Assembly: GCA_013695715.1 (NCBI GenBank)
Contig: JACCZZ010000321.1
Coordinates: 1 to 7,957, forward strand
Length of the DNA: 7,957 nucleotides
DNA from: Chitinophagales bacterium
Lineage (GTDB): Bacteria > Bacteroidota > Bacteroidia > Chitinophagales > UBA10324
Direction of reading: 5' to 3'
The notes beneath the pieces were generated by a model. It had not been told where the DNA came from. It ran no database searches and was given only the letters and a program-made list of their open reading frames with translations. Below are positions 1 through 6,658 of this stretch, piece after piece. Position numbers and translations under genes: made by a program. The first letter of the stretch is position 1, and every line of letters starts with the position of its first letter.

Positions 1-434
1 GTTAATGTAATTCCCGAGTTTGGATTTGCATTATAAACCGGTATGATCTTTCCAATCTTTGCCCATAAAGCAATACCTCTTTCAAAGAGAAATACGGTTT
101 CATACAGGCCATCAATTCCAATGAAACCTCCTGAAGAAGTGTAAAGAAAATTCAATAAAGAATCTTCACGGATGTTCCCTCCAAAAATATAATTAGCTTC
201 TGCACCAAGAAGGATGTTATGCTGCATTTTAAAGTAAAAGGCTCCGCCAAGAGAATTATTTGTACCAAAACGATCTGCAAGATCTGCAGCCGGTAACTGA
301 ACTGAGTAGCTGAACGACAATAGTTTTGCATTCACGGTAGTGTCATCAATATTCGATCTGATTTGAGCCCGCAGATCTGAAATTGCCGCATAGAGCAGTA
401 ATAGTATGATAGTTAAAATGATCTTACTCCCCAT
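1..434 (-). CDS. Secreted, probable outer-membrane beta-barrel protein (partial, 3' end beyond window)
   Basis: Reading leftwards from the ATG at 434 there is an open frame of 144 codons to the window edge with no stop, so the C-terminal part is missing. Residues 1-23 form a signal peptide: Lys4, then a hydrophobic stretch at about residues 5-18 (IILTIILLLLYAA), then a likely signal peptidase I site at L-R-A|Q. The rest alternates polar and hydrophobic or aromatic residues and has glycine-rich turns (for example LGGAFYFKMQHNILLGAEANY). This fits outer-membrane beta-strands and resembles unnamed barrel-like proteins I recall from Bacteroidota. No lipobox cysteine is present. The gene is divergent from the sugar-nucleotide cluster and need not be related to it. 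A TATTTTTG box on the minus strand (441-448) matches TAnnTTTG but lies only 6 bases before the ATG, so it would give an almost leaderless transcript and may be chance. The signal peptide and frame are clear. The barrel call is inference and the function is unknown. Confidence 0.7.
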   Translation of the reverse strand, partial: MGSKIILTIILLLLYAAISDLRAQIRSNIDDTTVNAKLLSFSYSVQLPAADLADRFGTNNSLGGAFYFKMQHNILLGAEANYIFGGNIREDSLLNFLYTSSGGFIGIDGLYETVFLFERGIALWAKIGKIIPVYNANPNSGITL

Positions 435-509
435 AATGGTCAAAAATAAAAAATTTGATTCAGGCCAAGGTGAGGGTGGAGACTATTAGAAGGTTTCAAG
501 TGGGTGTGC

Positions 510-570
510 TTTAATCCTCATCCTAGATCCTTCTCCTTTGAGAAGGACTTTGCTTGGGGTGAGGATAAAA
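510..570. repeat. Degenerate palindromic intergenic repeat (REP/MITE-like)
   Basis: An inner stem is perfect over 8 bp (528-535 with 540-547) around a 4-base loop, CTTT. An outer stem pairs ATCCTCA (514-520) with TGAGGAT (560-566). The arms between them are of unequal length and mismatched. The pattern 'CCTCAtCC...CCTTCTC-loop-GAGAAGG...GGGGTGAGG' is like a short intergenic palindrome I recall from many Bacteroidota genomes. No T-run follows on either side, so it does not look like a terminator. The pairing is read directly; membership of a dispersed repeat family is inference. Confidence 0.6.
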
Positions 571-781
571 AGAAGCTTATAACGTCAAACAAATGAGCAA
601 TGCTGAATCTATCCTGAACTATTTTCCAAACATGGATTAAGTCATTGAGATCAACAATATCGAAAAACTAAGATTATCTGAGAAGAAAAGGAATTAATGG
701 GCTGCACATAACTCAAGCTTGGGAAGAGCAGCGCTAATTTTTGCCTTTGTTGAAACGTTCATCCTTTCGTGAGTGCTCGCC

Positions 782-805
782 GTTGCCGGTCCCCTGACCG
801 GCAAC
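782..805. promoter_or_regulatory. Perfect 10-bp hairpin upstream of the wbpE promoter
   Basis: GTTGCCGGTC (782-791) is exactly complementary to GACCGGCAAC (796-805), with a 4-base loop CCCT. This is the most GC-rich and stable inverted repeat in the intergenic DNA. It ends 23 bases before the candidate -7 box at 829, so it lies about where a regulator could bind at or just upstream of the -33 region. No T-run follows on either strand, which argues against an intrinsic terminator. The pairing is certain; a role as operator or RNA structure is inference. Confidence 0.45.
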
Positions 806-828
806 TCAGTAAAATCCCTTTCTCTGCC

Positions 829-836
829 TATATTTG
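829..836 (+). promoter_or_regulatory. Bacteroidota-type -7 promoter box for wbpE
   Basis: TATATTTG matches the Bacteroidota -7 consensus TAnnTTTG at every fixed position. The last base lies 26 bases before the ATG at 862, which would give a leader of about 20 bases. I see no TTTG at the expected -33 position. The box supports starting the aminotransferase at 862 rather than at the GTG at 769, because it would otherwise fall inside the coding sequence. Confidence 0.5.
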
Positions 837-861
837 CGCCCCTGATATGAGAACCACTGCA

Positions 862-1989
862 ATGCGAAAAATCGAAATGGTTGATTTGAAGGTGCAATAC
901 CAGAAAATAAAACCAAGTATTGACAGAGCCATCCAGGATGTAGTGGATTCTGCAGCATTTATTAACGGCAAACCCGTAGTTGAATTTGCTACAGAACTGG
1001 AGGAATATCTTAAAGTAAACCATGTAATTCCCTGTGCAAATGGAACCGATGCGCTGCAGATTGCCATGATGGCTCTTGACCTGCAGCCTGGTGACGAGGT
1101 AATCTGCCCCTCATTTACTTATTATGCAACCGTTGAAGTAATTGCATTGCTAAAGCTTTCACCAGTATTTGTTGATGTAAATCCATATACATTTACTATT
1201 GAGTGCTCTGAAGTGGAAAAGGCCATCACCTCAAAAACTAAGGCAATCATCCCTGTACATCTTTATGGTCAGTCAGTGGATATGGAACCCCTGCTTGCCC
1301 TTTCACATACCTATTCAATCCCACTTATTGAAGACAATGCTCAGGGAATTGGTGGCAACTATATCTTCCAGGATAAAAAAATAAAAAAAACAGGTACCCT
1401 GGGCGCCATTGGGTGTACCTCGTTCTTTCCTTCTAAAAATCTTGGTTGCTATGGTGACGGAGGCGCGATATGTACTGATGATCAGGAAACTGCTGATAAG
1501 ATGCGTATGATTGCGAATCACGGTCAGAAAGAACGTTATTACCATGAATTGATTGGTGTAAATTCCCGACTTGATACTTTACAGGCCGCAATACTTAGCG
1601 TTAAACTTAATTACCTCGATGAATATATTAAGGCGCGAAGAAAGGCAGCGGAATTTTATGACCAGGCTTTTTGCAATCATCCTCAAATCACAATTCCACA
1701 GCGCGCCGCTTATGCTTACCATGTATTTCATCAATACACATTAATTGTAGAGAAGAACCGTGATGGTCTGGTTAAGCATTTACAGGAACACAATATTCCT
1801 GCAATGATTTATTACCCGGTACCCTGCCATCAGCAACGGGCATTTAAAGGCCGTGGAAAGGTAACTGGTGATATGAAGAATACGATGTGGCTGAGTGACC
1901 GTGTCATTTCATTGCCAATGCATACTGAGCTTGATGATGAACAGCTTGCTTTTATTTCAGAAACCGTTTTAAATTTTTTTAAAAACTGA
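862..1989 (+). CDS. wbpE: WbpE-like PLP-dependent UDP-sugar aminotransferase (DegT/DnrJ/EryC1 family)
   Basis: A 375-residue protein of the DegT/DnrJ/EryC1 fold-type I aminotransferases; P. aeruginosa WbpE is of similar size, about 359. The N-terminus EMVDLKVQY and the segments CANGTDALQIAMMAL, VHLYGQ, CTSFFPSKNLGCYGDGGA and VNSRLDTLQAAIL are close to WbpE as I recall it. Lys192 in FFPSKNLG is the expected lysine that binds pyridoxal phosphate. WbpE transfers an amino group from glutamate to C3 of UDP-3-keto-GlcNAc-uronate (EC 2.6.1.98) in the cytoplasm, and the product is the substrate of the WbpD-like enzyme at 4715. I chose the ATG at 862 because homology begins there; an in-frame ATG at 847 and a GTG at 769 are alternatives, and a TAnnTTTG box lies between 769 and 862. 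The coding sequence contains A7-T-A8 at 1375-1390, read in frame here as DKKIKKT. Sugar specificity is inferred; other DegT enzymes aminate C4. Confidence 0.87.
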   Translation: MRKIEMVDLKVQYQKIKPSIDRAIQDVVDSAAFINGKPVVEFATELEEYLKVNHVIPCANGTDALQIAMMALDLQPGDEVICPSFTYYATVEVIALLKLSPVFVDVNPYTFTIECSEVEKAITSKTKAIIPVHLYGQSVDMEPLLALSHTYSIPLIEDNAQGIGGNYIFQDKKIKKTGTLGAIGCTSFFPSKNLGCYGDGGAICTDDQETADKMRMIANHGQKERYYHELIGVNSRLDTLQAAILSVKLNYLDEYIKARRKAAEFYDQAFCNHPQITIPQRAAYAYHVFHQYTLIVEKNRDGLVKHLQEHNIPAMIYYPVPCHQQRAFKGRGKVTGDMKNTMWLSDRVISLPMHTELDDEQLAFISETVLNFFKN

Positions 1990-2086
1990 ATTCACTGATA
2001 CACTGAAGCACTCTCAGCATTTAAGGAGTGTAACAATTAAGCGTAGAAAGAGTAATTGATTTCAAAGTAATCGATAATCTTACAAA

Positions 2087-3439
2087 ATGAACATTGCAGT
2101 AATAGGAACCGGATATGTAGGCCTCGTGACCGGCACTTGTTTCGCCGAGATGGGGAACCATGTAATATGTGTAGATATTAACGAAGAGAAGATTGCCGCG
2201 TTATGCAGCGGAAGACTCACCATTTTTGAGCCTGATCTGGAACTGCTCTTTGACAGGAATGTAAATCAGGGCAGGCTCACATTCACCACCAATTTGAAAA
2301 AGGCGGTAGATGCATCTAAAATTTTATTTCTTGCTCTTCCAACTCCGGAAGGTGAAGATGGAAGCGCTGACCTCTCATATGTACTGAATTCTGCTCGTGA
2401 GATTGGGGCCATCATAGATGAATATAAAGTTATTGTGGATAAAAGCACCGTTCCTGTAGGCACAGCAGAACGAGTACACGCCATGGTGGCTGAATATGCT
2501 AAAGTTGACTTTGATGTGGTCTCAAATCCGGAGTTTCTGCGCGAAGGAATAGCTGTGGAAGACTTCATGAAACCAGATCGCGTGGTGATCGGTACCTCTT
2601 CAGAACGTGCCAGAAAACTATTGGAGCAATTGTATGAACCTTTTGTACGACAAGGTAATCCGATCATCTTTATGGATGAGCGGTCGGCAGAGATGACTAA
2701 GTATGCGGCAAATTCATATCTGGCCACACGTATTTCTTTCATGAATGAAATTGCAAATCTCTGCGAACTCCTTGGCGCCGATGTGGATATGGTTCGAAAG
2801 GGTGTGGGCAGCGATCTGCGAATAGGTAAAAGATTCCTCTTTCCCGGAATCGGATACGGTGGAAGTTGCTTCCCTAAAGATGTGAAGGCTTTAGCAAAAA
2901 CCGCCGGTGATATTGGGTATGATGTTAAGATCCTAAGTTCGGTAATGAAGGTAAATGAACGTCAAAGAATACTGCTTGCTAAGAAGCTTGAAGAATATTA
3001 TGGTGGAAATCTCAAAGGTAAAAAGATAGGTATGTGGGGCATTTCCTTTAAACCCAATACAGACGACATCCGGGAAGCACCATCGCTATATATCATAAAT
3101 GAATTGCTTCGAATGGGAGCAACAATTTCGGTCTATGACCCGGAAGCTCTTAGTAACCTGAAAAGAACCTTTCGCGATAAACTCGAGTACTGTGAAGAAA
3201 TGTATCAATGCCTGCAAGATGCAGACGCACTTCTGATACTCACTGAATGGAGCCTATTCAGAACTCCAGACTTTGATAAGATGGGGTCAATGATGAAATC
3301 TAAAGTGATCTTTGATGGAAGAAATTTATACAACCTCGAGCAGCTTGAAGAATGCGGCTTTTATTACAACAGCATTGGCCGCAAAACAGTAATACCGAAA
3401 AAAGAGCCGGTAAATAAATCGGAGAAATTACTGAGCTGA
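2087..3439 (+). CDS. ugd: UDP-glucose 6-dehydrogenase
   Basis: A complete 450-residue enzyme that oxidises UDP-glucose to UDP-glucuronate with two NAD+ (EC 1.1.1.22). The N-terminal Rossmann domain has GxGxxG as Gly7, Gly9 and Gly12 in VIGTGYVGLV. The NPEFLREG motif is at residues 147-154. The central helix carries the conserved lysine Lys205 in EMTKYAANSY. The catalytic cysteine is Cys261 in GYGGSCFPKD, a sequence typical of UDP-glucose rather than UDP-HexNAc dehydrogenases. The C-terminal UDP-binding domain includes GISFKPNTDDIREAPS. It lies 97 bases after wbpE and 123 bases before uxs, whose substrate it makes. The C-terminal tail, about residues 436-450, is lysine-rich and unremarkable. 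The start at 2087 puts the Rossmann strand at residue 2, as usual for the family. The upstream gap shows no clear TAnnTTTG box, so it may be read from the wbpE transcript. Confidence 0.95.
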   Translation: MNIAVIGTGYVGLVTGTCFAEMGNHVICVDINEEKIAALCSGRLTIFEPDLELLFDRNVNQGRLTFTTNLKKAVDASKILFLALPTPEGEDGSADLSYVLNSAREIGAIIDEYKVIVDKSTVPVGTAERVHAMVAEYAKVDFDVVSNPEFLREGIAVEDFMKPDRVVIGTSSERARKLLEQLYEPFVRQGNPIIFMDERSAEMTKYAANSYLATRISFMNEIANLCELLGADVDMVRKGVGSDLRIGKRFLFPGIGYGGSCFPKDVKALAKTAGDIGYDVKILSSVMKVNERQRILLAKKLEEYYGGNLKGKKIGMWGISFKPNTDDIREAPSLYIINELLRMGATISVYDPEALSNLKRTFRDKLEYCEEMYQCLQDADALLILTEWSLFRTPDFDKMGSMMKSKVIFDGRNLYNLEQLEECGFYYNSIGRKTVIPKKEPVNKSEKLLS

Positions 3440-3533
3440 TTAGGTATAAGTCTGACCATCTTGTAATATTATACTGCTGTCGCAGAGTGTTAGCGGTTTA
3501 ACCTTCTTCACTAAAAACCCTCTTCCTTTTTAT

Positions 3534-3541
3534 TACCTTCG
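3534..3541 (+). promoter_or_regulatory. Possible -7 promoter box for uxs
   Basis: TACCTTCG matches five of the six fixed bases of TAnnTTTG and ends 22 bases before the uxs ATG, much the same spacing as the boxes before wbpE and wbpD. No -33 TTTG is seen. The match is imperfect, so this is a weak call. Confidence 0.25.
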
Positions 3542-3562
3542 GGCGGTATTTTAAACGACTTC

Positions 3563-4534
3563 ATGGGCGAACAAAAACGTATTCTTATTACAGGTGCAGC
3601 CGGCTTCATTGGATCTCATTTATGTGAGCGGTTTGTGTCGGAAGAATTCAATGTGATTGGAATGGACAATCTTATCACGGGTGAATTAAAAAATATAGAA
3701 CATCTTTTTGCTCTTCCTAACTTTCAATTTTATCATCAGGATGTGTCCCAGTTTGTGTATGTGCCTGGAGAACTTGATTACATACTTCATTTTGCTTCGC
3801 CTGCAAGCCCGGTAGATTATTTAAAATGGCCTATACAAACTTTAAAAGTGGGTTCCCTCGGTACCCACAACTGCCTCGGTTTAGCCAAAGCAAAAAATGC
3901 TCGGATTCTTGTTGCATCTACCTCAGAAGTTTATGGTGATCCGCTGGTGCATCCACAAAATGAGGAATACTGGGGCAATGTAAATCCTATAGGGCCACGT
4001 GGAGTTTATGACGAAGCAAAAAGATTTCAGGAAGCAATAACGATGGCCTACCATAATGCACATGGTGTGGACACAAGAATTATCAGAATCTTCAATACTT
4101 ATGGACCACGGATGAGGCTTAACGATGGCCGTGTGTTACCTAACTTCTTTTACCAGGCAATTACAGGGGAAGACCTTACGGTGTATGGTGATGGATCTCA
4201 AACACGATCGTTCTGTTATGTAGACGACCTAGTTGAGGGCATATACAGGCTGCTTTTCAGTGATTATACAATGCCTGTAAACATGGGCAACCCAGATGAA
4301 ATCACCATCAGTCAGTTTGCGGAAGAGATCATTCAGCTCACCGGTACGATGCAAAAAGTAGTCTATAAGCCCCTCCCCATGGATGATCCGAAGCAGCGAC
4401 AACCTGACATCACCAAAGCCCGCCAGCTTTTAGGATGGGAACCTAAAATCAATAGAAGCGAAGGATTGAAAATCACCTATCAATACTTCATGAAAACTAT
4501 GGGTAAGAGCCCGATGGCAATGGCACATAGCTGA
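3563..4534 (+). CDS. uxs: UDP-glucuronate decarboxylase (UDP-xylose synthase), SDR family
   Basis: A 323-residue extended short-chain dehydrogenase/reductase. It most likely decarboxylates UDP-glucuronate to UDP-xylose through a 4-keto intermediate with tightly bound NAD+ (EC 4.1.1.35). The nucleotide-binding motif is GAAGFIGSH (Gly11, Gly14, Gly17). The catalytic residues are Thr120, Ser121 and Glu122 in STSEVYGDP, and Tyr149 and Lys153 in YDEAK. The UXS signatures [31 protein letters not shown] and [16 protein letters not shown] are all present and separate it from general 4-epimerases. One small variation is GVYDEAKR where many homologues have SCYDEGKR. The preceding gene, ugd, makes its substrate, so the pair would convert UDP-glucose to UDP-xylose. 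The last 10 or so residues ([11 protein letters not shown]) form a tail with no recognisable family pattern. Confidence 0.93.
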   Translation: MGEQKRILITGAAGFIGSHLCERFVSEEFNVIGMDNLITGELKNIEHLFALPNFQFYHQDVSQFVYVPGELDYILHFASPASPVDYLKWPIQTLKVGSLGTHNCLGLAKAKNARILVASTSEVYGDPLVHPQNEEYWGNVNPIGPRGVYDEAKRFQEAITMAYHNAHGVDTRIIRIFNTYGPRMRLNDGRVLPNFFYQAITGEDLTVYGDGSQTRSFCYVDDLVEGIYRLLFSDYTMPVNMGNPDEITISQFAEEIIQLTGTMQKVVYKPLPMDDPKQRQPDITKARQLLGWEPKINRSEGLKITYQYFMKTMGKSPMAMAHS

Positions 4535-4566
4535 TGCTGGATCTGTTTACTTTGCTAATTAACTCC

Positions 4567-4636
4567 CGTCATTTCGAACACGGTGATAAATCTTCTGTTC
4601 TTTGGTAAAGAGATTTCTCCTATTGTCGAAATGACG
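4567..4636. repeat. Palindromic intergenic repeat between uxs and wbpD
   Basis: The ends are a perfect 11-bp inverted repeat, CGTCATTTCGA (4567-4577) with TCGAAATGACG (4626-4636). Inside, AAATCT (4588-4593) pairs with AGATTT (4611-4616), with two further pairs just outside it. The order GTCATTTCGAA...AAATCT...AGATTTCTC...TCGAAATGAC is like a REP-like intergenic element I recall from Bacteroidota genomes. It shares the start CGTCATTnCGAAC with the element at 6658. No T-run follows the right arm, so a terminator role is not supported. Confidence 0.7.
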
Positions 4637-4685
4637 AAATTGGATTAAGGCAAGCACCCTTAATAAATTGCTTTTGTGAGATTGA

Positions 4686-4693
4686 TAACTTTG
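4686..4693 (+). promoter_or_regulatory. Bacteroidota-type -7 promoter box for wbpD
   Basis: TAACTTTG matches TAnnTTTG at all fixed positions and ends 22 bases before the ATG at 4715. A TTTG at 4673-4676 is too close to serve as the -33 element. The box lies inside the frame that would open at the GTG at 4676, so it favours the ATG at 4715 as the start and suggests that wbpD and the next gene can have their own transcript. Confidence 0.45.
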
Positions 4694-4714
4694 TCGAATA
4701 AAAAGCACCCAGAA

Positions 4715-5305
4715 ATGTCTACTTATTCCAAAGATATTTTCTTCGCACACGAAACGGCTATCATTGATGAAGGATGCACAATTGGCGAGGGTACCAAAAT
4801 TTGGCACTTCTGTCACATTATGCCTGATTCAATCATTGGAGAAAACTGTAACCTCGGACAAAATGTGATGGTAGGTCCACTGGTGGTATTGGGTAACAAT
4901 GTTAAAGTGCAAAACAACGTCTCTATTTACACTGGAGTTATCTGCGAAGACGATGTTTTTCTTGGCCCCTCTATGGTTTTCACAAATGTGATCAATCCGC
5001 GCAGCGCAGTTGTGCGAAAAAATATGTTTATGAAAACATTAGTTAAGAGAGGCGCATCCATTGGCGCCAATGCCACTATCATTTGCGGAATCACCATCGG
5101 TTCTTATGCATTTATAGGTGCAGGATCGGTGGCAACAAAAGACGTGAAGCCATACGCATTGATAGTTGGGAATCCTGGAAGGCAATTAGGATGGATGAGT
5201 GAATTCGGACACCGCCTAAACTTCGATGCGAATAATGGGGCGATCTGCCCCGAAAGCGGAGAGCAGTATTCTTTAAAAAACGAATTTGTTGAGAAGTTAA
5301 TCTAA
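4715..5305 (+). CDS. wbpD: WbpD-like UDP-2-acetamido-3-amino-glucuronate N-acetyltransferase
   Basis: A 196-residue left-handed beta-helix acyltransferase; WbpD itself is about 191 residues. Hexapeptide repeats run from about residue 10 to 145 (for example TIGEGTKIWHFCHI, SIGANATIICGITIGSYAFIGAGSV). The family signatures FTNVINPRS (residues 89-97), TLVKRGASIGAN, YALIVGNPGRQLGWMSEFG (GWMSEFG at 159-165) and the tail ICPESGEQYSLKN match WbpD/WlbB enzymes as I recall them. These transfer acetyl from acetyl-CoA to the 3-amino group of UDP-GlcNAc(3N)A (EC 2.3.1.201) in the cytoplasm. That amino group is what the WbpE-like enzyme at 862 would install. I place the start at the ATG at 4715; the frame is open upstream to a GTG at 4676, but those 13 residues lack family character and contain a promoter box. 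The next gene follows after 54 bases and is probably co-transcribed. The family is secure; the exact substrate is inferred from similarity and context. Confidence 0.9.
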   Translation: MSTYSKDIFFAHETAIIDEGCTIGEGTKIWHFCHIMPDSIIGENCNLGQNVMVGPLVVLGNNVKVQNNVSIYTGVICEDDVFLGPSMVFTNVINPRSAVVRKNMFMKTLVKRGASIGANATIICGITIGSYAFIGAGSVATKDVKPYALIVGNPGRQLGWMSEFGHRLNFDANNGAICPESGEQYSLKNEFVEKLI

Positions 5306-5359
5306 AAGCAGGGTAGAAAACCTTACGCAGCTTCATCCTTATGTAGCAGCATTAGATTT

Positions 5360-6649
5360 ATGTATCAGGAATTAATAGATAAAAAGGAGAAGCTTGCTGT
5401 CATTGGGCTTGGGTATGTCGGATTACCAGTTGCTTTGGCATTTGCGAAAAAGATATCTGTTATAGGTTTTGATATAGATTCGAAACGCCTCGAAATGATG
5501 CGGCAATCCAGTGACCCGAGTCACGAATTGGAGGCAGGTCATTTCCGCGACTGCGATATTCATTTTACTGATGATATAGAGATTCTGAGATCAGCAAAAT
5601 TTTTTATTGTGGCAGTTCCTACGCCGGTTGATGATCATAAGGTACCCGACTTAAGGCCACTGCTCTCTGCCTGTTCAATGATCGGAAAGGTCTTAAAAAA
5701 AGGAGATTACATTGTAGTGGAATCAACCACCTATCCGGGATGCACCGAAGAGGACTGCCTTCCTTTAATAGAAAAATTATCTGGGTTATCGGTAAAAAGA
5801 GATTTTAAAATCGGCTACTCACCTGAACGCATCAATCCGGGTGATAAAGAACATTCCTTTACAAAGATTATGAAGGTTGTCTCCGGATGTGATGCAGAAG
5901 CACTTGATGAGATAGCAAATGTTTATAGTATTGTAGTAGATGCCGGCATTCATAAAGCACCCTCTATTAAAGTTGCTGAAGCTGCTAAGATTATAGAGAA
6001 TACTCAACGTGATGTGAACATTGCCCTTATGAATGAGCTTTCCCGAATTTTTCACCGGCTCGGCATCAACACGCATGATGTGCTGGACGCCGCAGCTACC
6101 AAATGGAATTTTCTGAAATTCTATCCTGGCTTGGTTGGCGGCCATTGCATCAGTGTTGATCCCTATTATCTTACATACAAAGCGAGCGCGCTTGGATATG
6201 AGCCTGAGGTCATCAATAGTGGAAGGCGGATTAATGATGACATGGGTCCATACATTGCACGCAATGCGGTTCAACAGCTTACCCGGGCAGGCAAAGACCC
6301 GGGCAAATCGAAGGTGCTTATGATGGGTACTACCTTCAAAGAAAATATTAGTGACATCCGCAATTCAAAAGTCGCAGACCTTGTAAGAGAGCTGAAGCTC
6401 TTTTCCGTGACAGTAGAGATTACCGATCCCTATGCATCAAGCGAGGAAGTGTTTCAGGAGTATGGATTTTCTCTTGTTGAAAGAATCTCGAATGATTATG
6501 ACGCAGTCATTCTTGCTGTGAATCACGATGAGTATAAAAATTTGGAAGAAGCATATTTCGTTTCCATCACTAAACCCAATTCAGTTTTTATCGACGTAAA
6601 AGGCGTGTTTAGAAACAAGATCACAAAATTGAAATACTGGTCATTGTGA
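5360..6649 (+). CDS. tviB: UDP-N-acetylhexosamine 6-dehydrogenase, TviB/WbpO subfamily
   Basis: A 429-residue nucleotide-sugar dehydrogenase, paralogous to Ugd at 2087 but of the UDP-HexNAc branch. The Rossmann motif is GLGYVGLP (Gly16, Gly18, Gly21). The central part has ESTTYPGCTEEDC, GYSPERINPGDK and VAEAAKIIENTQRDVNIALMNE, with Lys210 as the conserved lysine. The catalytic cysteine is Cys263 in GLVGGHCISVDPYYLTYKA. The C-terminal domain includes TFKENISDIRNSK. These segments resemble Vi-antigen TviB (UDP-GlcNAc) and O-antigen WbpO (UDP-GalNAc) more than P. aeruginosa WbpA, whose corresponding region I recall as GGHCIPIDPFYL. It would oxidise C6 of UDP-GlcNAc or UDP-GalNAc with two NAD+ to give the uronate, the first step toward the substrates of the WbpE- and WbpD-like enzymes. 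It starts 54 bases after wbpD. The choice between GlcNAc and GalNAc cannot be made from motifs; genome pipelines may label it wbpA. Confidence 0.9.
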   Translation: MYQELIDKKEKLAVIGLGYVGLPVALAFAKKISVIGFDIDSKRLEMMRQSSDPSHELEAGHFRDCDIHFTDDIEILRSAKFFIVAVPTPVDDHKVPDLRPLLSACSMIGKVLKKGDYIVVESTTYPGCTEEDCLPLIEKLSGLSVKRDFKIGYSPERINPGDKEHSFTKIMKVVSGCDAEALDEIANVYSIVVDAGIHKAPSIKVAEAAKIIENTQRDVNIALMNELSRIFHRLGINTHDVLDAAATKWNFLKFYPGLVGGHCISVDPYYLTYKASALGYEPEVINSGRRINDDMGPYIARNAVQQLTRAGKDPGKSKVLMMGTTFKENISDIRNSKVADLVRELKLFSVTVEITDPYASSEEVFQEYGFSLVERISNDYDAVILAVNHDEYKNLEEAYFVSITKPNSVFIDVKGVFRNKITKLKYWSL

Positions 6650-6658
6650 ATAATTGCC

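Larger units (their letters stand above)
435..861. other. Divergent intergenic region without a convincing gene
   Basis: These 427 bases separate the minus-strand secreted-protein gene from the plus-strand sugar-nucleotide cluster. They contain a degenerate palindromic repeat (510-570), a perfect hairpin (782-805) and a TAnnTTTG promoter box (829-836). A short open stretch at 593-640 encodes 15 residues and continues in frame past one TAA to 697, but it is too short to call a gene. The wbpE frame can be extended upstream to a GTG at 769. That extension would cover the hairpin and the promoter box, and its residues do not look like the aminotransferase family, so I treat it as non-coding. Confidence 0.6.

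Noticed and set aside
510..570. The repeat as an intrinsic terminator
   Set aside because: No T-run follows on either strand, and neither flanking gene ends here.
769..861. N-terminal extension of the aminotransferase from a GTG at 769
   Set aside because: The 31 extra residues do not resemble the family, and they cover a perfect hairpin and a TAnnTTTG promoter box. Homology starts at the ATG at 862.
435..861. CRISPR array, tRNA or riboswitch in the intergenic region
   Set aside because: I see no regularly spaced repeats, cloverleaf-like arms or recognisable aptamer motifs.
694..1023. 109-codon minus-strand open frame
   Set aside because: It overlaps the start of wbpE antisense and crosses the promoter and hairpin, with no domain-like sequence.
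2266..2742. 158-codon minus-strand open frame
   Set aside because: It lies wholly inside ugd, whose product has all catalytic motifs. The antisense translation is rich in serine and threonine with no family pattern.
4676..4714. N-terminal extension of the acetyltransferase from a GTG at 4676
   Set aside because: It has no family character, contains a perfect TAnnTTTG box, and the ATG at 4715 gives a protein of normal WbpD length.
4559..4816. 85-codon minus-strand open frame
   Set aside because: It runs through the palindromic repeat and antisense to the wbpD start; an open frame through a repeat is not evidence of a gene.
5819..6274. 151-codon minus-strand open frame
   Set aside because: It is antisense to the TviB-like gene across its catalytic region and has no recognisable features.
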